NCBI GenBank assembly: GCA_036346255.1
Contig: CM070623.1
Coordinates: 23,256,875 to 23,320,874 of the forward strand
Direction of reading: 5' to 3'
DNA: 64,000 nucleotides
Origin: Ampelocalamus luodianensis
Taxonomy: Eukaryota > Streptophyta > Magnoliopsida > Poales > Poaceae
This document shows positions 44,378 through 56,653 of the stretch, piece after piece. The position numbers and the translations under genes are program-made. The number at the start of each line of letters is the position of its first letter. The first letter of the stretch is position 1. The notes below the pieces were generated by a model that had not been told where the DNA came from, did not search any database, and worked only from the letters and a program-made list of their open reading frames with translations.

Positions 44378-44964
44378 GAACCCCATTGAACTGGTCAGAA
44401 ACTGGTGAGAGACAGTTCTTCGGCCCAGATTCAATCAATGAGGCTGAAAGGCAGGTTCAGTTGATTCACGAGCATCTGCGAGTGGCCCAGTCCAGGCAAA
44501 AGAGTTATGCAGATCGTCGTCGCCGTGAGTTGAGTTTCCAGCCCAATGACTTTGTTTATCTCAAAGTCTCGCCTTTAAAAGGGCATCGGCGTTTCGGCAT
44601 CAAGGGCAAGTTGGCTCCTCGATATGTTGGACCTTATCGCATCATCGAGAGAGTAGGAGCTGTTGCATACAGGCTAGAGCTGCCAGCTACACTTGAGGGA
44701 GTGCATGACGTGTTCCATGTGTCCCAATTGAAGAAGTGTCTCCGTGTTCCGACTAAGGAGTCTCCGTTGGAAAATCTCGATGTGCAAGAAGATTTGACCT
44801 ACCGCAAGCGTCCTGTTCGTATTCTTGAGGAATCTGAACGAAGGACAAGGAATCGTGCCATCAAGTTCCTTAAGGTCCAGTGGTCGAATCACTCCGAGGA
44901 TGAGGCAACCTGGGAGAGGGAAGATCGTCTCCGTGCGGACTACCCATCTTCCTTTTCCCAGTGA
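44378..44964 (+). pseudogene. pol of the L4 element: integrase C-terminus with chromodomain-like tail
   Basis: Resumes the integrase after solo LTR E and its GTGCA duplication. Visible are the GPY/F-type module (LAPRYVGPYRIIERVGAVAY), the FHVSQLKKCL motif and a final ~55-residue chromodomain-like region (PVRILEESERRTRNRAIKFL, then KVQWSNHSEDEATWEREDRL). Plant chromovirus integrases use such tails to target silent chromatin. The ATG at 44341 belongs to the solo LTR and is not the true start. Ends at TGA, 44962-44964. Confidence 0.95.
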
Positions 44965-44990
44965 TTGGAATCTCGGGGCGAGATTCTTGT

Positions 44991-45000
44991 AAGGGGGGAG
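44991..45000 (+). other. Polypurine tract of the L4 element
   Basis: AAGGGGGGAG, three bases before the 3' LTR: the plus-strand primer site. Confidence 0.85.
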
Positions 45001-45003
45001 ATT

Positions 45004-48000
45004 TGTAACATCCAGAACTCAAGTTTGTACTTCAAATATGTGAAAATGAGAAGAATTTAAAACTTTTTGAGCATGTTTGAATTTCTGGAGCTTTTGCTAG
45101 ATTTGTTGATTTTAAAAATTTTGAAATCAATTAGAACATATAACTTAAATCTTAACTCCAAAATGAAAACATAGGCAAAAACTTGTGATCATCCTCTGGA
45201 AGTATTTTTCCTATCTTCTTGGCCATCCTAGTAACCTCTCTGCAAAATCTCACAATTTTTAGATTTTGTTTGCTATTTCAAAAGAGCAAGTCAAACCAGT
45301 TTGAATTCTGGTCAAATCTCTAGGGAAGAAGGTTGTGAATTTTCTTGGGAACAATTCAGTGCATAACAATTTCTGGAAAAATTATGCAAGGTTGCTCTCT
45401 AGCCCAGGGAGTTCTCATAAAAATTTCAGAATTTTTGGAGCTTCTGAGCTACCTCTAAAAATTCCCCAATCTTCTCAGCCTTTTAGAAATCAAAATCTGA
45501 AATCACTGTTCATCGGGCTCGAACCCGAGCCCGACTCGACCCTGATCGCACCTAAACCTTTCCAGCCTGGCTCAACCGCGCCATCTCACCGAGCCCGAGT
45601 CCAACTCAACCCGGTGTCGCACCGTTTTGTCGCCGCCACTACCGTGTGGGTCCCGGTTGTCAGGCCATCACCTACCTCGCTGCTGAGAGCCAAGCGGCGT
45701 CGGCGACGTGCATGCGCGCCACCTCGCCTCGCCATCCATTCCTGGTTTTCTCGCGCGCCTCACCTCGGCCGCATCTTCCGCTGTTAGCCCATACCCTGAG
45801 CGGCATTAAACGCCTGTCATTTCTTTCACCAGCTCGCCGCCTCTGCTCCCGAGCACATCGGCGTCGAGAGCTGCTTCTCTCGCGTTCCTCTGCCTTTTCT
45901 CCCTACTTAAGGGCACCTGAAGCTTCTTCTTCCTCCTTTGGACACCATAAAGCCAATTCTCACCCTCCATTGCTTCCTCTGAGCTCGAACCGTGGGAGTG
46001 CGCGAGCACTGGTTCACGGCCGTGGCGCCGCCGCCGTGTAATCACCACAACCAGTGAAGCCCGTATTTTTATTGGCGCGTCATCATGTGTTCCAGCTCCC
46101 CACTCTCCTTTCCCCTCAATTAATTTTGAGTTTTATTCGCAGGGGCCGTCGAACTTCGGTTTTCCTCTTCCTCGGCCGAAAGTTTGAATCCTCGTCTTCA
46201 TCTCCGGTGAGTTAGTTCCTAGCGAAATTGCCCGCACAAGCACCATCTCGTGCACTCACCCGGGCTATTTCCACCTCCCACTTCTCCTGTTTTTGCTCAG
46301 GCTGCTCCCTCCTCGGTGACACCCTAGTCGCCGTCGCGGTTCATCGCCGACAGCCCATCTCCGGCAAGCTCCTCTTCTCCGCGTCATCCCGGTGAGCTCC
46401 TTGTACCTCTTGTTCACTCGTGCGCGCACTCTATTGCTTGCAGGTCCATCGCTCCGCGTTTTGCCGTTTCAGCCGTAGCTCGCCGCCGCCTTTTCTCGTC
46501 GCACCGCCGCTCCGGTCCATCCCCGGCGATGCCCCGACCACCCATAGCTTCGCCAGCGCATAGGCTCTCCATTTTTGTCTTTAGCCCGCGCCGCCTTGGA
46601 CCGCACCGCCGGCGACACGCCTGGCAAGCTCCTCTGTTGTCGGACGCTCGGACAATCACTGTAGCGAGTAAACGAAAATAAATCACGGTCATTAGTGCTA
46701 AGTGGTGTCAGTTTAACCCATTTGATAATCCTTTTGTTCCACTGGCACGCGGGCCCCATGAACAGAAAAACCCAAGGGTATTACCCAGTTTTTCTTTCTC
46801 AGTCGCTGGCATGTGGGCCCTCGCGGCCGGTTAAGTGATTGCGCACTTAGTAAAGTACGCCTTGAATGAGCCGAAGGCGTATTCATAAAATACGCCTTCG
46901 ACGTCGCCGTTGGCGCCAGTGAGTCAAAGCCGACTGTCAATTGTTTTAGCCAGCCCCACCGGCCGATTCGTGGGTCGGCTGAGTGTCGGTAGGAAAAGTT
47001 TTTCAGTGCTATTAGAAATTTCGAATTGAATTTCTGTTGCACTGTTAATTCAATTAAACTTAGAAAATTCATAACTAATTCATTTTAGCTCCAAATCGAA
47101 TGAAACCAATTTTGTTAATTTTAGTTTTTAATGTAATTTTTACCAGAATAGGTTTTAAATATGTTTCTATTCATAAAATTTTGATAATTAATTTAATAAT
47201 GTTTTTAGGTATTTCTAACTTAGAAAATTCTTAGAAAATTCTTCATAACTCCAAATAAAATGTTCTCTGTTTCTAAAATTTTGTAAAATCATGCTCTAGC
47301 TGCTGTGTGAAATTTGTGCTCATTGGATTAAATTTGAATTTTGGTTATTGTTGGTGTTATTTGTTCTTATTCGTTCTTTTTGCTCGATCGATAGATTGCG
47401 ACGATTCTGGTATTATCGAGAGTGAGCCTCAGCAACATATTGAGCAGCAAAGAACTGTGCAAGCAGTTTGATCATGTTAATCCCTTTTATATTCAAACTA
47501 ATATTTTGTTTGCAACCTGTATGTATGCATTGCTATTTTGTGTTAAAATATGGTTAGTGGGCCCTTTAGTTGCATAATCTGCAGGTAAATGATATTCCTG
47601 TACTACCTGAGCCTAGGTTATTTGCTGTGATGAGAGATCGTTGGATGATCTCTTGTCACTTAGTAGATACAAATTCAACTGCTTAGACATGCTTAGTTAT
47701 CGGTAGAAATGGGTGGTTATCGACTTAGTCGGTAACCTTGATCACACAAAATTATTATAACTCTGTGTTTCAGTATTTATGCTATGTTTAATTGTGAAAA
47801 CTAAAAACTGAAAATAAAACGATTTGGACTTGGGCACAACGGTATGTTGGTGTGCTTTTGGGTGTGACTGGAATGGTGCCCGAGTCATTTAAGGACCGAG
47901 TTACTTGCGCCACCGTTCTGAGCATTTTGCGTGCTAACCACACTAGAGGGTATGGGACCTCTCTTGACTTAGTACTTTGGCGTGTATTGGCTCCGAGTTG

Positions 48001-49055
48001 CAGGGGGTCGCAGGAGGGATGGTGTTGGGAGCATGGTAGTTGTCCGAAAGGCTTTACCCTTCGTGGGTAGTTGTCTTTTCGGCTTTACCATGTAAGCGTA
48101 TGGATTTCTATCCATACGAGCGGCTCGTAGTTAATATACAATATTGGAAATGTCTCGTAGGACTTAGCTGTGCCGGCATACCTTCGGAAGTGTGCTTTTG
48201 TGGCAAAAAGGCGGTCTGAAGTGTGGGTACATTGGTACACCCCTACAGGGTTTGATCTATTCGAATAGCCTCATCCTAGGTTATGGACACGCTCGGATAC
48301 GCCTCGTGAGAACTAGACTACAACGTTTTAATTAAAACTTGACATGGGTGGCATCATGAATGGGTAATTCGTGCTATGGTCGTGGTGACTAATGGGTTAG
48401 TCACTTCCAGGATGTTGTCAACTACTTACTGTTATTTCTGTCACTGTTATTTCAACATTAAAAATGAATTGCCAACTTGCTTTTAAATGTATTACATTAT
48501 TACAAATAAAGATTGCTTTGTGCTAAAATGAGCCATACAGCCTCCACTTAAATAAGCCTGCATGTAGTTATGCATTGGTCTGCTAGTCCACACGTCAGTC
48601 TTGCGAGTACATTTTTATACTCATTTGCTTTGCTTAATGTTTTTGTTGCAGAGGAGGCAGGTGAGCCCCAAGGGCCTTACTTCTGTGAGATGTACGGGTT
48701 TTGGGACGACTAGCTTGGCGGTCCGGTTGGTTGCCTTGTGGGCTAAGGCACACTGATTGGCTTTTGTTTACAACCATCTTATGGCACTTTTGCTTCCGCT
48801 GTTTACTTTGTTATCTGTGTGTCATTTGGCCGATCGGCCCTCTGTTGTAATAACTCTACTTTGTTGTCTACTGTTTAATATCGTAATGTTTGGATGCTAT
48901 GTCTAGAATGGAGTTGATGCATAATTTTGTGAAGAGGTGTGTATACTGCAGTTCTGGGAAGTATACATATCTCAAGGCTTGGTTTATTTGATTTGTGATA
49001 CCAGGACCAGGTGGTTGGTTAAGCATTACAAGCCAAATAAACTGGGGTCCTTACA
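45004..49055 (+). mobile_element. 3' LTR of the L4 element, 4052 bp
   Basis: Near-identical partner of 30815-34843, ending GGGTCCTTACA before the GAACC duplication. It has small indels (a repeated CTTAGAAAATT near 47220) and the 32672-type hairpin with one arm mismatch (46870-46902). Confidence 0.95.
48652..48713 (+). other. Exon-like block 3 in the L4 3' LTR
   Basis: After TTTTGTTGCAG the frame reads EAGEPQGPYFCEMYGFWDD and a stop (48711-48713). The 5' LTR copy (from 34442) has a short deletion in the FCE part. Confidence 0.45.
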
Positions 49056-50072
49056 GAACCTTTCACCGCCTTTGGGTTGTGCCGCCGTGGCCGAAGTCGC
49101 CGGTGGCAAGCCGGCGAGAAAAACCTCGAGGTACTGAAGTCCTGTTGTCGTAAGCTAGACCACCCCATTGACAACCTTCAGAACCACCCCTTGTCGATCT
49201 TGGCCGTCCCGGACCTCCTCTGTGCAGATCTGGGCCATCAAGACCACCCCCCGGCTTTTGTAAAGATATTGTTTAGGACCTCCCTGTGGAGATCTTGACC
49301 GTTCAAGACCTCCTTATGGAGATCTGAGCCGTCCAGGACCTCCCCTCTTTTAGACCTTATCGTTTAGGACCTCCCTCAGATTAGATCTTGACCGTTAGGA
49401 CCTCCCTCTATGAGATCTTAGCCGTCAGTACCTCCCTCGTGTAGACCTTAACCCTTAGGACCTCCCTTGTAGATCTGGACCGTCAAATCTAGATTCGACG
49501 GTCTAGACCTCCTCAGCGCGTTTGGAGTCCTTTCGCGTGGGCTGTGTGCACGCGCTGTGCTTCCATGCGTTTGGACCATTGGATTCAATCTCAACCGCCC
49601 AAGTCTTTCCGCTTGAGTTAGTTTCCAAGAAAAGCCCGAAAGCTTTTATTTGCAAACTGTTAATTGTGTTAAATTCCAAAAGTGCATAACTAGTTCATTT
49701 TAACTCCTTTTAGATTGATTCAAATTTTGTTATTGTCCTGTTGAACTGAACTTTAATCTAAAAATGTGTATGAGCCAGGTTTTGTATCAGAAATCTGTAT
49801 AGAGTTATTATCTTGTTTTTAATATTGAATTGTTACTCTAAAAATTCATTAAAAACTTGTAAAATGCATAAGTAATTGTCTGTAACTCCAAGTTGAGCAA
49901 ACTAAAAAGTGTTAGGCTCCTCTGTTAATATGCTTTAGTATATAATAGGTTTTCATTATGTCTTTGCTTCTGAAAAATACTATGCCCTAGTTTTATAATT
50001 TAAAAAAATCATAAGTAATTCAATTTAACTCCAAATGAAGTGAACCCATTTTTTCTGTTCTTAGGATGTCAT
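49056..50072 (+). mobile_element. LTR F, segment 2
   Basis: Continuation of 29431-30814 after the L4 element. It holds the GACCTCC/AGATCT array (49210-49510) and then the AT-rich part typical of L5 middle LTR (AACTCCAAAT...). It is cut at 50072 by element G1 (duplication GTCAT at 50068-50072). Confidence 0.85.
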
Positions 50073-52727
50073 TGTAACACCCCAGCTCAACATTGAGCCT
50101 GGAATGCTACTAAAATTAAATTAAACTAAGCTAAACTAAGACCAATTACAAAATCTCGACAAAACCTCCTTTGTATATTCGCCTATACCGAGGTTCCAAC
50201 AATTGATCAAGGCATTTATCAATATAATCATAATCAGGTTCATTCAAGCGTGTAGAATAATATCATAAACATAACCAAAACTTTCTATTCTCATTATTAC
50301 AGTTAACCTGAAACTCAAACTATCCATAGCTTCTAACAGGTAAACATAACATTTAACAATAATTTCATAATCCAATTCACTCATGCATAAGAGATAATCA
50401 TATGAATGTAATCAAATTAACACTATTCTCATAACCATAATCGAATCATAAAACCACCATGGGTATTTCTCAGCATCTATTTATTCTTATATGAAGCTAA
50501 ATGACAATTGCTTTAATGTTGTGAGGTAGTGCGTGCTTTCCAATTCATCTACTCCCTCCCATGCATGCCGTCTTGCAGTTGTACCTAAAACACATCAAAG
50601 CAAGAGTGAGCCCAAAGACTCAGCAAGTACCAACAAGGCTAAGCAAGTTAACATTCATAGCATCAATAATCCAAGATAAACAATGCACCGAGTAAAGCCT
50701 TCATGCTCATGTGAATGCAACCAATGCAATGCACCTTTTAACTTTATCTCTTTCGCATTTTACCGTAATGCGGGGTATACAATCGTCATTGTGTACCTTG
50801 CCTGTGCCCTCCGGCACAGGGACCAAAAGCCTATACACCACATGTATAGGGACCTTTGCCCATCATCCAATGATGGGGACCTCTTTGCTCCTAGCCCACA
50901 TTGCACCAATGTGGGGACCTCAAGCCCACAAGACATGACGGGACCCCAACGAATGCATGCTTGGTCACCACGTGACCAAGCTTCAGCATGATCTCAATAT
51001 GCACATGCACAACATCTATTCATCATCAATATACCAAGTACAATAACAACGGACATAAATAAAGCATAATCATACTTGGAGCATTTACCACTCTCAATAT
51101 AAACATCATGCCAACAACCTTACTTCGCTATCATATATCAAAAACATGCATGTATGACCAAGTCTCCAACACGATTGGAACATGCAATTGCTCCATGCCC
51201 ACGTCTTTCATATACACGAATTTAACATGTACATAACAACATGTATGATTTAGCAACGCCAAGGGAAACTTTAACCATAGCTTGCATTCATCAAGATAAA
51301 AGGAAATCTCATTACGCTAACATTCGTGCAAGGCTACAACAAGCAATCACCACAATCATATCATACAACCAAAATACGCTATAACCCGAATACTTGCCTC
51401 AACCGTGCAGCAGGCGGACGCGAAGTGGGTGCTGCCCTTGGGATCTCGCTGCCACCTGGACAAGAAGATAACCCCAAACTAAGACTAGCATTCTGGACCA
51501 AAATCATACATAACATTACAATCGAAATCGCTAACTTCTTATCACGTCTAGTTTTTTTTTTCTGATTTCTAGCGATCGGTCACCGCGGACAGCAGACTTC
51601 AAAAATTCATAACTTTCTGCTCAGGAGTCAAAATAGGATGATCTTGGACAATCTGAAAAGGTAATTGAAATGTCTAAATAAACTTAGTTGGGGAGACCCT
51701 CTGATTCGGCCATCTACCAGACCTACCAATCTATCTAATCAGAGCAAATATTTCACGTCGGGTTTCTGGACAGCGACAAAGAAACTATCATAACTTTCTC
51801 TACGTTCGTCCAAATTCAGTGATCTTTAGTTTTCCTGAAAGCTAAGAGGATTAGCCTCGTTTTTCGTTATGGTGAGACCCTCTGAAAACCCCTCTAACAG
51901 CATGTTTAAAACAGGTTAATCCAAACTGTCTGTTCATCTTCTTCCCAGAAACACAGTCACACCATTAAATTCATAACTATTGCTACCAAAGTCGGAATGA
52001 CCTGATTCTTGTCGGAAATGAAAGGTAATTACGATATCTACAACTTTCTAGGAGACACCCAGACCCAATTCTGCCTCTAACATAATCAAAAACAACAATC
52101 TTCTCTGCTGCAGAAAACCGACGAACTGACAACCGAAAATGAACAACTAGAAAACGACCCCAAAACAAAGAATCACGGATACCCTTGCTTTGAGACAGCG
52201 AAGGCACGCTGTGCGGATGATCACCACGAGTTCCCGGTTGCGGATCCTTCTTCCCTCTCCTTTCTTCTCTTCCTTCTTCCCTTCTCTTCTTTTCTTCCTT
52301 CTTGGCCGCCACCCAAAAGGGGTCACTTCTTCTTCCTTGGCCGGTGCCATGGGGAATAGGGAGATGCTAGGGAGGGAGGTGCTAGGGAGGGCGCAAGATG
52401 GAGGAGGCAGCCAAGGGAGAGCGTGGGAGAGGAGGAGGTGGCGGCTCAAGGGTAGGGAGTGGAGGAGTGAGAGGTGGGGAGGTGGGGCTAGGGTTTGGGG
52501 AGAGTGGCACCCCCCCTATGGCCGGCCACCCCCCTTTTCCCTCATGGGCCGGGGCCCAAGTCCAGGTTGGAGTGGAACAGTGAAAATCCCCTCTCAAAAA
52601 GATGAATTGTGAAATTTCCTGTTGGTCCCTCTCGAAAATCCATTAAATTCTCTCCCGTAAGATTAATCTTCCCCGAACATTTAATCTCTCCCGACTATTT
52701 GCTTGTCACAATATCGGGGTATTACAT
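50073..52727 (-). mobile_element. 3' LTR of G1, 2655 bp
   Basis: TGTAACACCCC at 50073, GGGGTATTACA ending at 52727. It includes a hairpin array (50801-50979) and a GC-rich GGAGG-rich block near 52340-52510 adjoining ATGGCCGGCCA. No gene; open frames in the GGAGG block are compositional. Confidence 0.9.
50801..50979 (-). repeat. Array of short hairpins in the G1 3' LTR
   Basis: Successive inverted repeats on the plus strand: CCTGTGCC/GGCACAGG (50801-50820), CCTATACA/TGTATAGG (50830-50850), CCCATCAT/ATGATGGG (50859-50877), CCCACATT/AATGTGGG (50895-50915), a damaged one near 50923-50942, and TTGGTCAC/GTGACCAA (50961-50979). Loops are 3-5 nt. Most are followed by G or GG and ACC. The array recurs in the 5' LTR (57375-57552) and in G2 (60891-61031). 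Confidence 0.85.
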
Positions 52728-55700
52728 TCTACCCCTTACCGAGATTCGACCCGAATCTAAGCGCGAAACTTCCCGAAAGAAAACCACGACTAGAACTTAA
52801 CAACAGATACCAAAGCGATCAACTCCTACTAAACTCGCTCACGTGAGACTTCAACTCTCAAGTGACCTCTCTCTCCAACAGAAGAGACCACAACACCAAG
52901 ACGTAAATCGACGTCTGTACTAACGCTCCACTCGACATTCCAGGTACACTCACCGGACAAGACTCGAGGGTAAGACCTCACTCGATGGTTAACGGTGCAA
53001 TCGAAACCTCAAACTCGATCTCCTGTATTCACTCAACACCCGAACATACAAGGCGTTACGTACTCGCGCACGGACTCGAGAGCGATCCAGCGATGCGCCA
53101 ACTAGCGAAAACAACCCAATGTATCTTGGGTTAAACCTCCCAAAGATACCGAACCACACGACATGCACATAGAACACGAACTCGTGTTCCACCGCTCAAT
53201 TATACTCCTCACTAAAGCAAAAATCACCTCCTTTAACCTAAACACACAACAACAATACTCTTCCTAAACACACTCTTTTACCAAAGAAAGCTCAACTGAA
53301 AATGAAGAACTCTCAACGCAACCAAACATTACCAACTCGGTACTAAAAGGAGTCAAATTCAAAATCGATGATTTAACACGAAAATCTTTCCACCTTCAAT
53401 TAGAAAATTTGCAAATAAACACCACGATCGCTAAAAGAGAAACCACTGATTAACCAAATCCATCATTTCTTTTATTCTTTCGAACCGATAAGAATCATAT
53501 ATACCAAAATCGAGTCAAACTCAACTTACGAAAGATATTGGTCAACAAAGACAAAACTCAAACGAATCGAGGAAACAATTCACTCCTTTGAGGAAGTATC
53601 AAATTCTCAAGATCTCTTTTAAGAATAAAATCTCTCTCAACTTTGGAGTTTCATCCATCACAAAACACACTAACTCATCTTTCTTAACTTTACATTCTCA
53701 ATGTTACACTCAAGTTGAAATACATCATCCACAATTCCGTATAAAGGTTCTATCGACGCCGCAAACTTTATCTCAACAACTCCTCTATCTACATGATTAA
53801 TTTGACAGATGACTTCCAATGCATCTCAAAATAGATTACACACGCAATCACATCTCCTCAATGTTTTAGAAATAAACAACTTGGAATTCACACTCTCACA
53901 AGTCATATACTTTCTCTAAAAGGGCTCTATCAATGATTATCTCACTGCTCAAACCCACCCTTAATCTACCTCCTCTACACATAATCATTGGGTGCCCCAA
54001 GTCCTAGCATAAAATTGCAAAGCCCAAATTAAACTCCAAGATTCCTACAACGAACTTCTCATATAAAAGATAGGAAATCCTCATTAAATCAGTAAATCCC
54101 ATAATTCCAACATACTCTCTCATTAACATCATCATGAAAATATTTTCTTGACCAGTTTACCTTTACAAAGATTATAACCCTCGAAGGTTACTCATTTAAA
54201 GCCAAATCACTCTTGACGTTACTCAATATTTTCCATTATCCCATTAATTAACATGGCGATTTGATTACTTTGTAACCCCACTCTCATTAAACCACATCAT
54301 CAAGAATAACTTTCATAGCCTCGCAATACTACCAAATTGCGATACTCTAATAAATTGATCCAGATTTCCATACTTGCTAATTCTAATGCTCGGTCAAAAG
54401 AACACCAAATCTTGAACTACAACTTGTTATAAGTCCTACTAGTTGCGACAACGAAATCTGTAGCTCCAAAGACAAATATTCTTTTAACTCAAATCCTCTC
54501 AAGAATTATTCTAATAAATCGATTTATTACTCCAAGCCTCTCGCATTTACTTGACACCTAAGGGTTCATCAAACCATCTACTAGGCCACCACGATCTAGA
54601 TGCCAAGACACCACCTACGAGACTTTACAATACAGATCGGTTAACCTTTCTTAGAAGAAGAGGCAAATAGAAATAAGTTTCACTCAAAAGAAAACGTTAC
54701 CACTTACGTGAGTTACAAGATCAAGAGAAACAATCGATAAAACTGTTTCGAAAACCAAAAGATATGATCAAAGTTGAGGCGCACGCCCCACAATCGAGAA
54801 TATCAAACCTCGACGAGAATAAAACACCGCTTTTAGAATTCGGAAAACTCTTATGGGCAAGAACAAAAGTTTTAGACAAACTTCAATATTCTGCAAGTTA
54901 TGAAACTTTACTTAAATCTCAATTACTTCCACTTTACTCGATTTTCGTTGGTTATAGCATCACCATGGCATTTCCGACAAAGAGTAATTGAAGATCACAA
55001 CACCTATTCCACTTAGGAACTAATAAAACCTCTCAACACGTCACTTTGCTCTAAACAAATTCAGCTATCACATCAACATGAGGTCTGAAAGATCACAAAT
55101 GCGAACTAGAAACATATTCAATTAATTAACATCCAAGTGAGCGATCCAATCCCTTTATACAAAACATTCAATATTATCATCATAATCCCTTCGACAATCA
55201 CACTAGTAATGTAACAATACACTCTTAGCGAGACTCATCATAGCCTCTTATCCCATCATAAATTTCTCCAAAGGAAACACAAGCCACAAGGTTGAAACAA
55301 ACCTATTTTAACTAGTTCATACTATCAAATGATACTTTCGCAAAGCACACTATCAGAGGCCACTTACTCAATCACCCACTCAACCATTAGTGTTACTCAC
55401 ACCCGCTCCAACTGTCATTAACAATTGTCAATTGTATGAATCATGTATACAAAAAGGGTCCTATTTCTGTTTGTAGTCACGTAACCATCTATAAACACAA
55501 AGTCAACATTTAATAATCTCATCGCTTTGTACAACAGGGTTTCACAACATGCTACCTCAACGCTCGCCTAATCTAATATACATGTTTTTAATCTAGCAAT
55601 TATGTATGATCATCAAGTAACTAATTTACGAAAATTTCCAACTGATATCCTCTAAAGCATCGCTCAAACACATTCTTAACATAACCATCACTAATGGGTA

Positions 55701-56653
55701 AGCTAATCCATAGAGATACATTACTCCATGCTATTCAATAAATCTACGATTCTACAATCCTAACGATCGGACCAATTCATCGTAATACCACACCTCTTAA
55801 TAACTCTATTGATTCCAACTAATTATTATCGCACTCATAGTCACACTCATCAAGAACCACCAAAGGACAACCTCCACTTATTCAACTTTCTTTGATAAGG
55901 ACCTTAGTTAAGATCGATCATGCACAAACTGCGATCTTAACTTGAAACTCATAACACAACCATTAATATTCAACGCTCAAAATACCCAAAAGTGATACGT
56001 TGAGTCAAAGCCTTCATGAACTAAAGGACTTACAAAAGAAACTTTCATTAACCAAAAACATCAAGCGAATAAATAGGTCAAGCTTTCCAATAAGAAAAAC
56101 AAAACTCCCCTACAAAAGTCAATCTTGACAATTAGCAAAGTTCACCAATCGCGAGAATAACTCAACGGTTGGGAAAAACAATAGTTGATTTACGGGGCAA
56201 ATTAAGCCAAAGGAAACACACCAAACGTTTCAAAGAAACCCATCAATCGCAACCGGATAAGAGTTGACCAAATTCAAATTCGGGAAGAGAACAACTTTTC
56301 TAAAGATTCTCGCTATCGACACCTGTACTAAGATATCCGGGGTAGCACTTCTCTATACCCACTCCACGAACGGTGGTGTAACCTGGTAAAGCCCAGGGTC
56401 ACAACCACGACCTTAACCTCTCAACAACGACTAATCCCACTCATAATAATCATAATAATTAATTAATAAGCAGCCAAACTCAATTCATATCAGCAATAAT
56501 CAAAACGATATAACGGAAACGTAAATGCAAAGATTGACCCATCCCCATCCTACTGTGCTCAGTGTGTCAAACTTTTAAGTTGATTAACATTAGCAAATTT
56601 TTTTATATATATATCTAGTCACCACGGACCTCTGACTGCTCTCGATACTAATC
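52728..56653 (-). other. Internal region of G1, non-coding
   Basis: AT-rich, with no open frame over ~75 codons and no recognisable gag, RT or integrase motif on either strand. The end next to the 3' LTR (minus strand TTAGATTCGGGTCGAATCTCGG before the purine tract) resembles the pre-tract sequence of chromoviruses. The block near 56100-56650 is shared with G2 (59647-60227). This makes G1 similar in style to large retrotransposon derivatives (LARDs). Confidence 0.7.

Larger units (their letters stand above)
30815..49055 (+). mobile_element. Tekay/Del-type chromovirus with ~4 kb LTRs (L4 element), split by solo LTR E
   Basis: Flanked by the exact duplication GAACC (30810-30814 and 49056-49060). 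Order: 5' LTR 30815-34843, initiator-Met primer site 34848-34860, leader, gag, protease, RT, RNase H, integrase with GPY/F-type C-terminus and chromodomain-like tail, polypurine tract 44991-45000, 3' LTR 45004-49055. Removing solo LTR E and its duplication, the internal part is ~5.1 kb. The first ~190 bases of the two LTRs differ at about six positions, so insertion is not very recent. Nonsense, missense and frameshift changes make it inactive. Confidence 0.95.

Noticed and set aside
52190..52612. GGAGG-rich open frames in G1 and G2 LTRs
   Set aside because: Purine-rich repeat (GGGAGG) open in several frames, with indels between the two LTRs that break the frame.
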